Below, in pieces: positions 20,523 to 29,596 of a stretch of 64,000 nt of DNA. The translations under genes were made by a program, and so were the position numbers. Under the pieces are notes generated by a model that was not told the DNA's origin, did no database searches, and worked only from the letters and a program-made list of their open reading frames with translations. How positions within the stretch are numbered: position 1 is the stretch's first letter; each line of letters opens with the position of its first letter. This DNA is from Bremerella sp. TYQ1 (lineage in GTDB: Bacteria > Planctomycetota > Planctomycetia > Pirellulales > Pirellulaceae): positions 6,221,001 to 6,285,000 of the forward strand of contig NZ_CP083740.1 of the NCBI RefSeq assembly GCF_020150455.1, in the 5' to 3' direction.

Positions 20523-22466
20523 TTAGTTCGAAATGGGGCGAATTCGGACTTGATGAAATGTCGTGTCGCTGTCGTAAGCTCCTAACCCCAAAGACTTTTC
20601 GGGCAGTTCCCAGAGTTCAAGAAGGGATAGATCTGAGCCATCGCCAGAGTGGGACGTCAGCAATTGGTCATCCAGATAAACTTCAACTCGATCACGCCGA
20701 ACGTGAACTTCGGCGGTGTAACGACGCCCATTTTCAAGCACTACACTGTCGACACGCGTCGGATTGGTTCGCATATCGCGGCGGGCAATATTTTGAATGC
20801 CGGCCAGGTTCTCGCTCCATCCATCGATATCGAACGAGGCGTTACCGTCTCCGTGAAGAAAATGCAACGCGATCGATTGTGTCCCATCGTTTCGCGTGAA
20901 CTGCACCTCGTAGTCATACTCGCGTGGCGGATGAAACGGAATCATGATTCGGGCCGCGGGACCAGACTCTACATGCAACTCGCCGCTTGAAGTAACCTCC
21001 CAGTTGCCTGCCACCATGTTTGCTGGAAGGTCGAGTGTAGGAATCAGATCGACCCACCCAGCCTGGTTCGGTAACGGTTCGTTGGAAGAGACTGCGTTCG
21101 ATTCCGCTGGAACTACGCCAGGCTCGTTTGGGCGATCACGATTTCCAAAATCTCCAAAAATGAGAAAGGCAACTAGCCCGCCTAACAGTGCCGCAACGCT
21201 CCCAACCGCCCAGCGGTTGTTGCGAATCCAAGTAACGTTGCTGGGAGGACTCGCATGGGGCTTGGACTGGGTAGGACGTACCGCGGGTGGTGAAGTGACC
21301 TTTGACACTGATGTCAAAGTCTTTGGCATGCTGACATGGGGCGTGGTTTGCTCGGTGGCGAATTCCGAATCGGGATGGCCAAAAGGACGCAGCGCTTCGA
21401 CTAACTCGGCTGGGGTTTGGTAACGCTGCTCTGGCTGTTTCTCCATAAGCTTTACGACAATCGCAATCACTTCCTGGGGAATGTCTTGCCGAAAGTTGGT
21501 CAGCGACTGCGGTTCGCGTTCGCAATGCCCAAGGACTTTCTCGAAGGCCGTTCCTTGCGGAAAGGGTGGTTGCCCGGCGAGCAGGAAATAAAGCGTGCAA
21601 CCGAGGCTGTATAGATCGGCACGGATATCGGCTCGCTTGGAATCACGAGCTTGTTCCGGCGCCATGTAGTCCGGCGTACCCAACGCGGTAAAGTCAGCTG
21701 TAAGACCGGGATCGTCGTGAGCTTGCTCTGACTGCGTCGCAAAACGAGCAAGTCCAAAGTCGAGGATCTTAATCGTCCCTCGGTTGGTTCGCATCAGATT
21801 GTGTGGCTTGATGTCGCGATGCACCGTACCGCGTGAATAGGCATGCTGAAGCCCCTGCGCCGCTTGCATTACGTAGTTGCATGCATGCAACACGGGCAGC
21901 GGTTTTCGTTGGGCGACAAGCTGATCGAGGCTGATTCCTTCAATGAATTCCATCACTAAAAAGTGCAAGTCACCGGCACGCTCCGCATCGTATGCGGCGA
22001 CAATGTTGCGATGCGAAAGCTTTGCTGCCGCTTTGACTTCTTGATGGAACCGTTCTACGGCAAGCTCGTTTTTCATCAACCGCGAGCTAATCACCTTCAG
22101 CGCGACGGGACGTTCCATCATCTTGTGCTCGGCCTGATAGACGACTCCCATACCCCCGCGTCCAAGTTGCCGGATGATTCGATAGCGGGGATGGTCGAGC
22201 AGGGCAGAAGGAATGGTTCCAGCGTCCTCCTCGTCGAAAAGTGGTGTTCGATTGGAGATGGAGGTCACACCGTCGTCCACGCTGCTTGTCGCGGCATGAA
22301 TTCGTTCGACAAGTGGATCATGAGGCAGCGAACGCAGCACATCGCAGCAAGCATTGCACTTGGCAACATGGTCTTCGACTTTCTGTCGCAGCGATTCTTC
22401 CATCGTTCCGTGAAAGAACGACGCAAGCTCTTCTCGCGTGGGATGCGTGATTCGGGTCTCGCTCAT
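20523..22466 (-). CDS. Membrane Ser/Thr protein kinase with N-terminal zinc-finger anti-sigma-like motif
   Basis: A 647-residue protein. Residues 30-41 contain an H-x3-C-x2-C motif (H33, C37, C40), as in zinc-binding anti-sigma factors. The kinase domain spans about 95-365: glycine loop LGRGGMGVVY (101-110), catalytic lysine K124, HRDIKPHN with D218, DFG with D237, then GTPDYMAPEQ. A single membrane helix is near 425-446. The outer C-terminal domain (about 475-645) is beta-rich and resembles DUF1080/LamG folds, so it may sense a ligand. It lies 32 bases after an ECF sigma factor gene, so the pair probably forms a signalling unit, with the kinase controlling the sigma factor. Confidence 0.92.
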   Translation of the reverse strand: MSETRITHPTREELASFFHGTMEESLRQKVEDHVAKCNACCDVLRSLPHDPLVERIHAATSSVDDGVTSISNRTPLFDEEDAGTIPSALLDHPRYRIIRQLGRGGMGVVYQAEHKMMERPVALKVISSRLMKNELAVERFHQEVKAAAKLSHRNIVAAYDAERAGDLHFLVMEFIEGISLDQLVAQRKPLPVLHACNYVMQAAQGLQHAYSRGTVHRDIKPHNLMRTNRGTIKILDFGLARFATQSEQAHDDPGLTADFTALGTPDYMAPEQARDSKRADIRADLYSLGCTLYFLLAGQPPFPQGTAFEKVLGHCEREPQSLTNFRQDIPQEVIAIVVKLMEKQPEQRYQTPAELVEALRPFGHPDSEFATEQTTPHVSMPKTLTSVSKVTSPPAVRPTQSKPHASPPSNVTWIRNNRWAVGSVAALLGGLVAFLIFGDFGNRDRPNEPGVVPAESNAVSSNEPLPNQAGWVDLIPTLDLPANMVAGNWEVTSSGELHVESGPAARIMIPFHPPREYDYEVQFTRNDGTQSIALHFLHGDGNASFDIDGWSENLAGIQNIARRDMRTNPTRVDSVVLENGRRYTAEVHVRRDRVEVYLDDQLLTSHSGDGSDLSLLELWELPEKSLGLGAYDSDTTFHQVRIRPISN

Positions 22467-22498
22467 GGACAGTTGCCGGTCGTCGTTGCGAAAGGTGT

Positions 22499-23080
22499 TC
22501 AGTCGATAAGGCCCAACCCTCGTTGCCGGAGTCGCGCAAGGACGCGCGACTTGGCGACAAAGACTGCGTTCACGGAAATGCCGAGCTCTTGGCTGACGTC
22601 ATCGGCACTTAAACCATCAAGGGCGAATCGTTGGAACGCAGCCCAGGTGTTGTCGGTAAAAGCAGGCCGGACTTCTTGCAGCAGATATTGTATCACGTGG
22701 CGATCATGCTCTCGATTCCATTGAGCACTCAGCCCGCTATCGGGATCTTCCAACTGGGCGACGACCTGGCCGAAGTCGCTTCCGCCGACGCCTGCCGGCT
22801 GCTTGTTTTTCTTTCGCCAATGATCGCGCAGACAATTCGCCGTAATGGTTCGCAGCCAGGCCCGGAATGCGCCCGGACGAGGCTCGCGACGAAATTCAGG
22901 AAAGCGTCGAAAAACAACCGTCAAGACTTCCTGGGTCACGTCTTCAACATCGGCCAACGACGCCCCGTTTCGCTTCAGCCATCCTTGAATGAGGGGCGAG
23001 TACATACCGACCAAACGGCCCCACGCCTCTTCGTCGGCAGAGTGTTGAAGCGAGTCGAGAAAGCTAACAGAGGTTTCCAT
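22499..23080 (-). CDS. ECF-type sigma factor
   Basis: A 193-residue protein with region 2 (near 20-90, including DVEDVTQEVLTVVFRRFPEF) and region 4 (near 140-190, including LSADDVSQELGISVNAVFVAKSRVLARL). The sequence style fits the planctomycete ECF class next to WD40 or kinase proteins. It is the first gene of a leftward pair with the kinase that carries a zinc-finger anti-sigma-like motif. The functional link (phosphorylation or sequestration of sigma) is inferred from this arrangement. Confidence 0.92.
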   Translation of the reverse strand: METSVSFLDSLQHSADEEAWGRLVGMYSPLIQGWLKRNGASLADVEDVTQEVLTVVFRRFPEFRREPRPGAFRAWLRTITANCLRDHWRKKNKQPAGVGGSDFGQVVAQLEDPDSGLSAQWNREHDRHVIQYLLQEVRPAFTDNTWAAFQRFALDGLSADDVSQELGISVNAVFVAKSRVLARLRQRGLGLID

Positions 23081-23280
23081 GGTGGAAGCGTTTTAACCAA
23101 GTTGACGAATCAAAATCGGTTCTATCGTACACTTCCGATCGCATCGCTGCCGCCATAAGTCCTTTAATTTTTAACGAGTTGGGCGGAGATATGGGGGTGT
23201 GGCCAGATCGTGACAGTTAAATCGGCACACGATTCGCTGGATCAAGGGAAGCCCCATTGCCCTCTTCAAGGAGTCGTAAA

Positions 23281-23577
23281 ATGCCCAGTTGGACAGCCAA
23301 AGACGATCGGCAGTATGAAAAGATTCGCGACAGCAATCTCGATCGCGGGATGAGCAAAAAACGAGCGAAGGAGGTTGCCGCGCGGACGGTGAACAAACAG
23401 CGTCGGCAAGATGGAAAGACGCCGAACAAAACCACCCAAGGGACCGGCAACCCGAATCGGTCCCTTGAGGATCGCACCAAGGACGAGCTTTACAATCTCG
23501 CCCAGGAAAGAAACATCCGCGGCCGCAGTAAAATGACCAAGTCGGAACTTATCGAAGCGATACGTGATCGCCGTTAA
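23281..23577 (+). CDS. Small basic protein with Rho-termination-factor-N-like domain
   Basis: A 98-residue, highly charged cytoplasmic protein. The N-terminal half (KDDRQYEKIRDSNLDRG, then AARTVNKQRRQDGKTPNKTT) matches small plasmid-stabilisation-like proteins. The C-terminal half (LEDRTKDELYNLAQERN to IEAIRDRR) is a Rho-N/SAP-like helical domain that often binds nucleic acid. The start at 23281 is fixed by AAGGAG 7 bases upstream; an in-frame ATG at 23257 lacks this. Its stop overlaps that of the convergent propeller gene by 4 bases. A nucleic-acid or stress role is guessed. Confidence 0.85.
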   Translation: MPSWTAKDDRQYEKIRDSNLDRGMSKKRAKEVAARTVNKQRRQDGKTPNKTTQGTGNPNRSLEDRTKDELYNLAQERNIRGRSKMTKSELIEAIRDRR

Positions 23578-24533
23578 CGAAGTACATCGCCTTCGACATT
23601 TAGTAGCTGCGAGTTGGGAGCCGAATTGCCGAAGATGTCGAAGCGATCGAATTGCCAGACAACCTTCTTCGTTTTCGGATCCACTTCCACGAGTAGTGGG
23701 TTTTCGGGACCTGCGTGGCAGTTGCCAATCACGTAGTTTCCGTTAGGCAGAACTTCCAGCGTCGTGACCCAAGCCAACGTGATGCCAGGTAAGTCGTTCT
23801 GGGCGATCTTCCAAACGACTTCCTTTTCAGGCGTCACTTCAATGACGCTATGTCCGTTGCCTGTCGCGACGAGCGTGTTGCCATTCTTCAAGCGAACTGC
23901 CGCGAACGCTTTGTTCCCAAACGCTTCCGGACCATGGCCGCCGCGGGACTCTTCGCCGAACATGGGGACTTCAAAGTCCCAAACGACCTCGCCGCTCTTG
24001 CCATCATATTCACGAATGTGGCCATCGTTTTCGTGCGCTACCAGATAGTTGCCGTTGTCCAGCTTGCGAACGAGACGGGTATCGGAATGCGGATGCGGAT
24101 GGTCTAGCTTCAGCGAAATCTCCTTCAGCAATTTGCCGTTTCGGTCGATCTCGATGATTCGTCCTGCGCCAGATTCGGCGATCATCACGTTCCCATTTGC
24201 GAGGGGTTGGAAGGCGTGCACTTCAATGCGTTTTCCCTCGTTGCCGTTGCTCTTGGCTGAATCGTACGACCAGACCACCTTCTTCGATTCAGGATTGATT
24301 TCCGCAACGCTCGCTGCACCTTGCTGAACCATGATGTGCCCGTTTTCCAAAACGTGAATATCATGGATACCACCCCATGGCATCTCCCACTCGATCTCGC
24401 CATTTTCCGCGACGATGGCCAGTTTGCCGTTGCCTTGCATGACGAGGCGAAACGGCCCAGCGACAGCCGGAGAAGAGGTAAGTACCAGAAAGCCAGCGGC
24501 CAGAAGGACATAGGTAAAGCAGCGACGCAACAT
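23574..24533 (-). CDS. Secreted PQQ-like beta-propeller protein
   Basis: A 319-residue protein with a signal peptide ending near residue 26 (SSPAVAG). The mature part consists of repeats of about 45 residues with W/VVWxF/Y patterns (KKVVWSYDSA, GEVVWDFEVP, KEVVWKIAQN, KKVVWQFDRF) and NGNxxVA/MIA strands, as in PQQ-like or arylsulfotransferase-like propellers. No CxxCH or clear catalytic motif is visible. A periplasmic binding or scaffold role is likely, but the ligand is unknown. It is convergent with the small Rho-N-like gene. Confidence 0.85.
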   Translation of the reverse strand: MLRRCFTYVLLAAGFLVLTSSPAVAGPFRLVMQGNGKLAIVAENGEIEWEMPWGGIHDIHVLENGHIMVQQGAASVAEINPESKKVVWSYDSAKSNGNEGKRIEVHAFQPLANGNVMIAESGAGRIIEIDRNGKLLKEISLKLDHPHPHSDTRLVRKLDNGNYLVAHENDGHIREYDGKSGEVVWDFEVPMFGEESRGGHGPEAFGNKAFAAVRLKNGNTLVATGNGHSVIEVTPEKEVVWKIAQNDLPGITLAWVTTLEVLPNGNYVIGNCHAGPENPLLVEVDPKTKKVVWQFDRFDIFGNSAPNSQLLNVEGDVLR

Positions 24534-24941
24534 ATTGATCTCCGGGGATAGGCATGGGGAGGTAGGTCAAGGGAAAAATTGAGTATAAACGTCGCCACTA
24601 GCCGAAGCTGGATAAGAAAAAATTCTCACGGCAAAAAGAGGCTTCTTTCCCGAAGAAATCCGCGTCTTTCGAGGTCAAATTGAGAGTGGTTGCGGATCGT
24701 GCTGGATTGGCCAGTTGTGACGCGGCCGATCCTGCGTGGCTTGGATAAACTTAAGTGGCAATCTTGCAAGCAGTTGTGGCGTTTGAGAGAATGCGGTTCG
24801 CCTGGTAATGAGAGTCTTAATCGGGGGATTACGTCTCGTACTGAGTTGCCGCGACTACCTTAGACGCGTTGCGCCCTTATATCTAAGGTTTCCCCGCTTT
24901 GACGATCCCGCCTGATTTGCGTTCGTCGACGATTGGATTAT
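24534..24941. other. Intergenic leader region before the hybrid kinase
   Basis: About 400 bases between divergent genes, without a convincing open frame. An 8-base inverted repeat (ACCTTAGA at 24857-24864, TCTAAGGT at 24882-24889, loop 17) sits about 50 bases before the hybrid kinase start and could be an operator or leader hairpin. No clear Shine-Dalgarno sequence precedes the kinase. Confidence 0.5.
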
Positions 24942-27900
24942 ATGGCACATGCTGAATCGACCGGGCCAGCCGGAGGTGATCACTCGTCTGACCGTTCGCG
25001 TCCTCCTTTTTCCATCGTAGGAATCGGAGCGTCGTCTGGCGGACTCGATGCGCTGAAGAAGTTCTTTGCATCGGTCACGCAGCATCAGGGAGTGGCGTTT
25101 GTGGTGGTTCAGCATTTGATGCCGGACCACGAAAGCCTTCTGCCAGACATCTTAACGAAACATACCAAGCTGAAAGTCGTTCCGTTGGAGAACGGCCAAG
25201 TCGCCCAAGCGGGGCATGTCTATGTTGCACCGCCGGGACAAGATGTCAGCATCCACTCGGGCGAATTTCATGTTGCCCCCTCGGCCGAGTCGCGTGGGTG
25301 GCGGCACCCGATCGATTACTTCTTCCGAAGCCTCGCCCAAGATCAGCGGCAAAATGCGGTCGGGATGATTCTCTCCGGCAACGGCAGCGACGGGACATTG
25401 GGCATTCGAGAAATCAAAGAATGCGGCGGCATGGTGATGGTTCAGCATCCGCACGAAGCATCGCACGATTCCATGCCGCTCAATGCCATGGAGACTGGGC
25501 AAGCCGATTACGTTCAGCCGGTGGCGCAGTTGGCGAAGTCGCTGGAAAGCTATGTCGATCATAACTCGTTGTTCGACGACGCAGTGATCGATCCGATTCA
25601 GTTTGTTTCCGAACTGGAAGAGATCCAGCATCTGCTGAAGTTTCATGCGGAATACGACTTCAAGAATTACAAACACACCACGCTGCTGCGGCGAGTGCAG
25701 CGACGTATGGGACTGACCGGCGTCTCCGACATCCGCGAGTATGTCCATCTGCTGAAAGATCGCCCGGAAGAAATCGACGCCCTCGCGCAAGACTTGCTGA
25801 TCTGCGTGACGCAGTTTCTACGAAATCCAGAAGTCTGGGAATCGGTTGTTGAAAAGGTGATTCCTAAGCTTCTGGAAGACACCGGGCCGCGCGAACCGAT
25901 ACGGATTTGGGTACCAGGCTGCGCAACAGGAGAAGAAGCCTACACGCTGGCGATGCTGCTGTGCGATGCCGTTGGCAATCGCCGAGACGTTCGCATTCAG
26001 ATCTTTGCAACCGACATCAGTAATCATGCCCTGAAAACGGCTCGTGCTGGCGTTTATCCGGAAACGATCGCTGCCGATATCAAGCCAGAATGGGCAAGGA
26101 AATACTTCACGCGCGAAGCGGACGTATTTCGTGTTTCCAAGACCATCCGAGAAATGGTGGTCTTCGCCGCCCATGACTTGAAGGGAGATCCTTCATTCTT
26201 TCGGCTCGACTTGATCAGTTGCCGAAACCTAATGATTTACCTCGAACCGGAAGCTCAGGCCCAGATCTTGCGGAAGTTTCATTTCGCATTAAATCCCGAA
26301 GGCTTTCTACTGCTGGGAAGTTCCGAAACCGCAGGCAGGTTCGATCCAGGGTTCACGGCCATCGACGCGCATGCACGTATTTACCAGCGTGCTGGAGATG
26401 TCGGGTCGACCGAAATGGCGGTTCCTTCCACTTCGATGCCACGTCGAGTCGTGCCGCAGCGCAAGTGGTTTCGTGGTCCACAACCGCCGAGCCTCAGAGA
26501 ACTCGCGGCAGAACAGTTTTGGAAATCGACGAAGTCCGTTGTGCTGATCTTGAACGACAAACTGCAGCCTGTGTTCGTGGGGGGCAGTGGCGATCGATTT
26601 CTCAAGATTCCAGAAGGAGAACAGCGGTACACCGTTTACGAGTTGGTGCGACCAGGCTTGCATTTGAAGCTGCGTGGTGCCATTGGACGTCTGGACGGTG
26701 AAGGCAACGCATCCTTCGAGCGAGTCAAAGTGACGCAAAGCGATGGCTCAACGCTGGAAGTACGTGGTGAAGTTCGCAAGCTGACCGATCCTGAGAATAA
26801 ACAGCGGATGATCTTCGTCTCTTTAGAGGAAGATCCCAACGGACGAAACCCGCTGGAACTGAACGGCGAACTGATCGATGGAGATCTTTCCAAGATTAGT
26901 GGCGACAATCAGGAAGAAGTGGTCAAGTCGCTAGAGCGGGAACTGCTCGAAACGCGCGAAGAACTGAGCCACACCATCGAACAGCTCGAGCAAGCAAACG
27001 AAGAGTTGCGTGCTTCCCACGAGGAAGCAATGAGCGTCAACGAAGAGCTTCAATCAGGGACCGAAGAACTTGAAGCGTCGCGTGAAGAACTGCAATCGCT
27101 CAACGAAGAGCTCACGACCCTCAATGTTCAGCTGGAAGACAAGCTTGCCGAACTAGAGGCGACCAACAACGATCTGGATAACTTGATTTCCAGCACGCGT
27201 ATCGCCGTTGTGTTTCTCGATACAGAGTTCCGTGTTCGCAACTTCACCCCGGAAGCGATCGATCTGTTCAGCCTGATTCGTACCGATATCGGTCGACCGA
27301 TCAGCGACTTGGCCCACAAATTCACTGACGGTTCTTTCATGGACGATGCGCGGGAAGTGCTCAAAACGCTTTCCCCTGTCGAGCGAGAGGTGAACACCGA
27401 TCAAAATCGAATCTTCGTGCGACGACTTTTGCCATATCGTACGTACGACAATCGAATTGAAGGGGTCGTTGCTACCTTCCAAGATATTACCGACTTGAAA
27501 TCGATTCAGGGCGAACTGACTCTGCAGCGGCAGCAGCTTTCGCTCGTGGCCGATGCCATGCCGGTTCTGATTGCCTATGTCGATCAAGACTTGAAATATC
27601 AGTTCGCCAACGCAAGTTACGAAAAGTGGTTTGGCGTACCGATCGCGGATGTCGTGGGACGGCCGGTATGGGACGTTGTCGGGCAACATGCGTATGAAGT
27701 CGCCTTGCCGAAAATCGAACAGGTCATGAAAGGGGAGCGGGTCGTCTGGGAAGGAGAGCTGCCGTACCGCCACGGCCCGGCGAGATTCGTCCATGTCGAA
27801 TACATTCCGCACGCTAGTCCCGATGGCCAGGTGATCGGCTACTACGCTTTGATTCAAGATATTTCAAAGCGTTACGAAGCAGAAAAAGCCTTGCATGAAA

Positions 27901-29381
27901 GTGAGTCTCGCTTCCGCGACTTGGCCGATAACATTTTGCAGTTGGCTTGGACGTGCGATGAACTGGGGCAAGTGACATGGTACAACCGCCGGTGGTATGA
28001 ATTTACGGGGCAAACGCCCGAAGATGCCAAGGGAATGGGTTGGGCCGACGTCCATCACCCGGATCACGTTGAACGTGTTAAAGAGATCATTGCCGACTGT
28101 GCCGCCAAGGAGTGTATGTGGCAAGATACCTTCCCGCTGCGTCGGCACGATGGCGTTTACCGCTGGTTCCTTTCTCGAGCCGTTCCCATTCGTGACAACG
28201 AAGGCAACGTGATTCGATGGTTCGGAACCAATACCGACATCACCGAACAGATGGAACTGGAACACGCTTTGAAGGAGGCCGATCGTCGCAAAGATGAATT
28301 CCTGGCGATGCTGGCCCACGAACTGCGAAATCCACTGGCTCCGATTCGTAGCGGTATCGACTTGCTGATGATGGATCCGCGCAGCCCTCAGGAACCGCTG
28401 GAGGTGATGGAAGAGCAAGTTCGGCACCTCGTCCGCTTGGTCGACGACTTGCTCGATGTTTCTCGCATCACCCGAGGAAAAGTTGAGCTCCGCAAAGAAA
28501 ACGTCCAGCTTCAAAAGGTCATCCGCAAAGCGGTTAATTCGATCGAACCGTATGCCGAACAAAAGAACATCAGTTGTACGGTCGAGCTGCCTGAGGAGCC
28601 GATCTGGCTCAAAGCCGATCCGGTGCGGCTCGCGCAGATTTTTGAGAACCTGATTATCAATGGCGTGAAGTACACCGAAGAAGGGGGCCAGATCGATGTC
28701 ACCCTTCGCCGCCAGGAATCGAAGGCGATTGTTTCAATTCAGGACAACGGCATCGGTATCGATACCGAATTGATGCCGCGTGTGTTTGAACTGTTCGCCC
28801 AATCGTCACGTTCTTTCGATCGCGAGCCTGGCGGGCTCGGCATTGGTTTGACCATCGTCAAAAGCCTGGTGGAACTACACAAAGGTTCCGTCGACGTAAA
28901 AAGCGAAGGACTTGGAAAGGGAAGCGAGTTCATCGTTCAGCTTCCTGTCTTGAAGAAAGCACCGGGGGAAAACTCAGCCGTGACCGCGATCGAGAGCAGT
29001 AACGAAGAAAAAATCTTGGTTGTCGACGACAACAAGAGTGCACGTCATTTGCTCTCACGTTTGCTCGCCGCACTGGGCAATCACGAGATTCAATCGGCGG
29101 CCAGCGGTATGGAAGCCCTCGATATGGTCGGCGAGTTCCATCCTTCGGTCGTCATGCTTGACATCGGCTTGCCCATGATGGACGGGTACGAAGTCGCTCG
29201 CCGGATCCGTGGAGTTGATACGCAGAACCGAATTTTGCTTGTCGCTGTTACCGGGTATGGGCAAAGCGAAGATCGGCAGCAATCCGAGGCCGCAGGCTTC
29301 GATGTGCATCTGGTCAAACCGGTTGGTATTGAAGATCTACGCAAGCTGATGACGCACGAAAAGCTGCAAAAAGAAGAGTAA
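24942..29381 (+). CDS. CheB-CheR-PAS hybrid histidine kinase with receiver domain
   Basis: A 1479-residue cytoplasmic signalling protein. Domains: CheB methylesterase (about 20-205; GASSGGLDAL, QHLMPDH, GNGSDGTLG); CheR methyltransferase (about 215-490; WVPGCATGEEAYTLAMLL, ISCRNLMIYL); a coiled coil (about 660-745) rich in EELxxxNEEL; three PAS domains (about 745-1110); HisKA with phosphorylatable H1126 in LAHELRNPLAP; HATPase (QDNGIGI, GGLGIGLTIV); and a receiver with D1407. The ATG at 24942 is preferred over a TTG at 24933. No chemotaxis genes are nearby. Such fusions usually integrate several signals; the output here would be phosphotransfer. Confidence 0.95.
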   Translation: MAHAESTGPAGGDHSSDRSRPPFSIVGIGASSGGLDALKKFFASVTQHQGVAFVVVQHLMPDHESLLPDILTKHTKLKVVPLENGQVAQAGHVYVAPPGQDVSIHSGEFHVAPSAESRGWRHPIDYFFRSLAQDQRQNAVGMILSGNGSDGTLGIREIKECGGMVMVQHPHEASHDSMPLNAMETGQADYVQPVAQLAKSLESYVDHNSLFDDAVIDPIQFVSELEEIQHLLKFHAEYDFKNYKHTTLLRRVQRRMGLTGVSDIREYVHLLKDRPEEIDALAQDLLICVTQFLRNPEVWESVVEKVIPKLLEDTGPREPIRIWVPGCATGEEAYTLAMLLCDAVGNRRDVRIQIFATDISNHALKTARAGVYPETIAADIKPEWARKYFTREADVFRVSKTIREMVVFAAHDLKGDPSFFRLDLISCRNLMIYLEPEAQAQILRKFHFALNPEGFLLLGSSETAGRFDPGFTAIDAHARIYQRAGDVGSTEMAVPSTSMPRRVVPQRKWFRGPQPPSLRELAAEQFWKSTKSVVLILNDKLQPVFVGGSGDRFLKIPEGEQRYTVYELVRPGLHLKLRGAIGRLDGEGNASFERVKVTQSDGSTLEVRGEVRKLTDPENKQRMIFVSLEEDPNGRNPLELNGELIDGDLSKISGDNQEEVVKSLERELLETREELSHTIEQLEQANEELRASHEEAMSVNEELQSGTEELEASREELQSLNEELTTLNVQLEDKLAELEATNNDLDNLISSTRIAVVFLDTEFRVRNFTPEAIDLFSLIRTDIGRPISDLAHKFTDGSFMDDAREVLKTLSPVEREVNTDQNRIFVRRLLPYRTYDNRIEGVVATFQDITDLKSIQGELTLQRQQLSLVADAMPVLIAYVDQDLKYQFANASYEKWFGVPIADVVGRPVWDVVGQHAYEVALPKIEQVMKGERVVWEGELPYRHGPARFVHVEYIPHASPDGQVIGYYALIQDISKRYEAEKALHESESRFRDLADNILQLAWTCDELGQVTWYNRRWYEFTGQTPEDAKGMGWADVHHPDHVERVKEIIADCAAKECMWQDTFPLRRHDGVYRWFLSRAVPIRDNEGNVIRWFGTNTDITEQMELEHALKEADRRKDEFLAMLAHELRNPLAPIRSGIDLLMMDPRSPQEPLEVMEEQVRHLVRLVDDLLDVSRITRGKVELRKENVQLQKVIRKAVNSIEPYAEQKNISCTVELPEEPIWLKADPVRLAQIFENLIINGVKYTEEGGQIDVTLRRQESKAIVSIQDNGIGIDTELMPRVFELFAQSSRSFDREPGGLGIGLTIVKSLVELHKGSVDVKSEGLGKGSEFIVQLPVLKKAPGENSAVTAIESSNEEKILVVDDNKSARHLLSRLLAALGNHEIQSAASGMEALDMVGEFHPSVVMLDIGLPMMDGYEVARRIRGVDTQNRILLVAVTGYGQSEDRQQSEAAGFDVHLVKPVGIEDLRKLMTHEKLQKEE

Positions 29382-29419
29382 CGGGCGTCACACTCGGGTA
29401 GGGAAGAGCATGACGCCCG
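29382..29419 (+). terminator. Hairpin after the hybrid kinase
   Basis: A 9-base perfect stem (CGGGCGTCA at 29382-29390, TGACGCCCG at 29411-29419) starts right after the stop codon. There is no T-run behind it, so termination may be weak or the hairpin may protect the transcript 3' end. Confidence 0.55.
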
Positions 29420-29493
29420 CTCTGTCTGGTTGTTATCGGCAGATAAGCGGGACTAGCGGAAACGGCACCGGCGGGAATTGCTGTGGGCCATCA

Positions 29494-29529
29494 AGTTGCC
29501 TCGGAAAGGCCGTCTTTCCAGTGGCAACT
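29494..29529. other. Strong stem-loop in the gap after the hybrid kinase
   Basis: AGTTGCC (29494-29500) pairs with GGCAACT (29523-29529), and inside it GGAAAG pairs with CTTTCC, so the structure is two stacked stems with a small internal loop. It lies between the hybrid kinase and the convergent HAD phosphatase. It has no T-run and no nearby open frame; it could be a terminator element for either gene or part of a small RNA. Confidence 0.5.
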
Positions 29530-29596
29530 AGGGGAGGGAAACGACAAGGCAGCGCTCTGATGTCGCGGCCGTTGCATGGTTGCGAATGCGGCTCAC

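Noticed and set aside
24750..24770. TGGCAATCTTGC as a sigma-54 promoter
   Set aside because: The distance between GG and GC is 3 bases too short.
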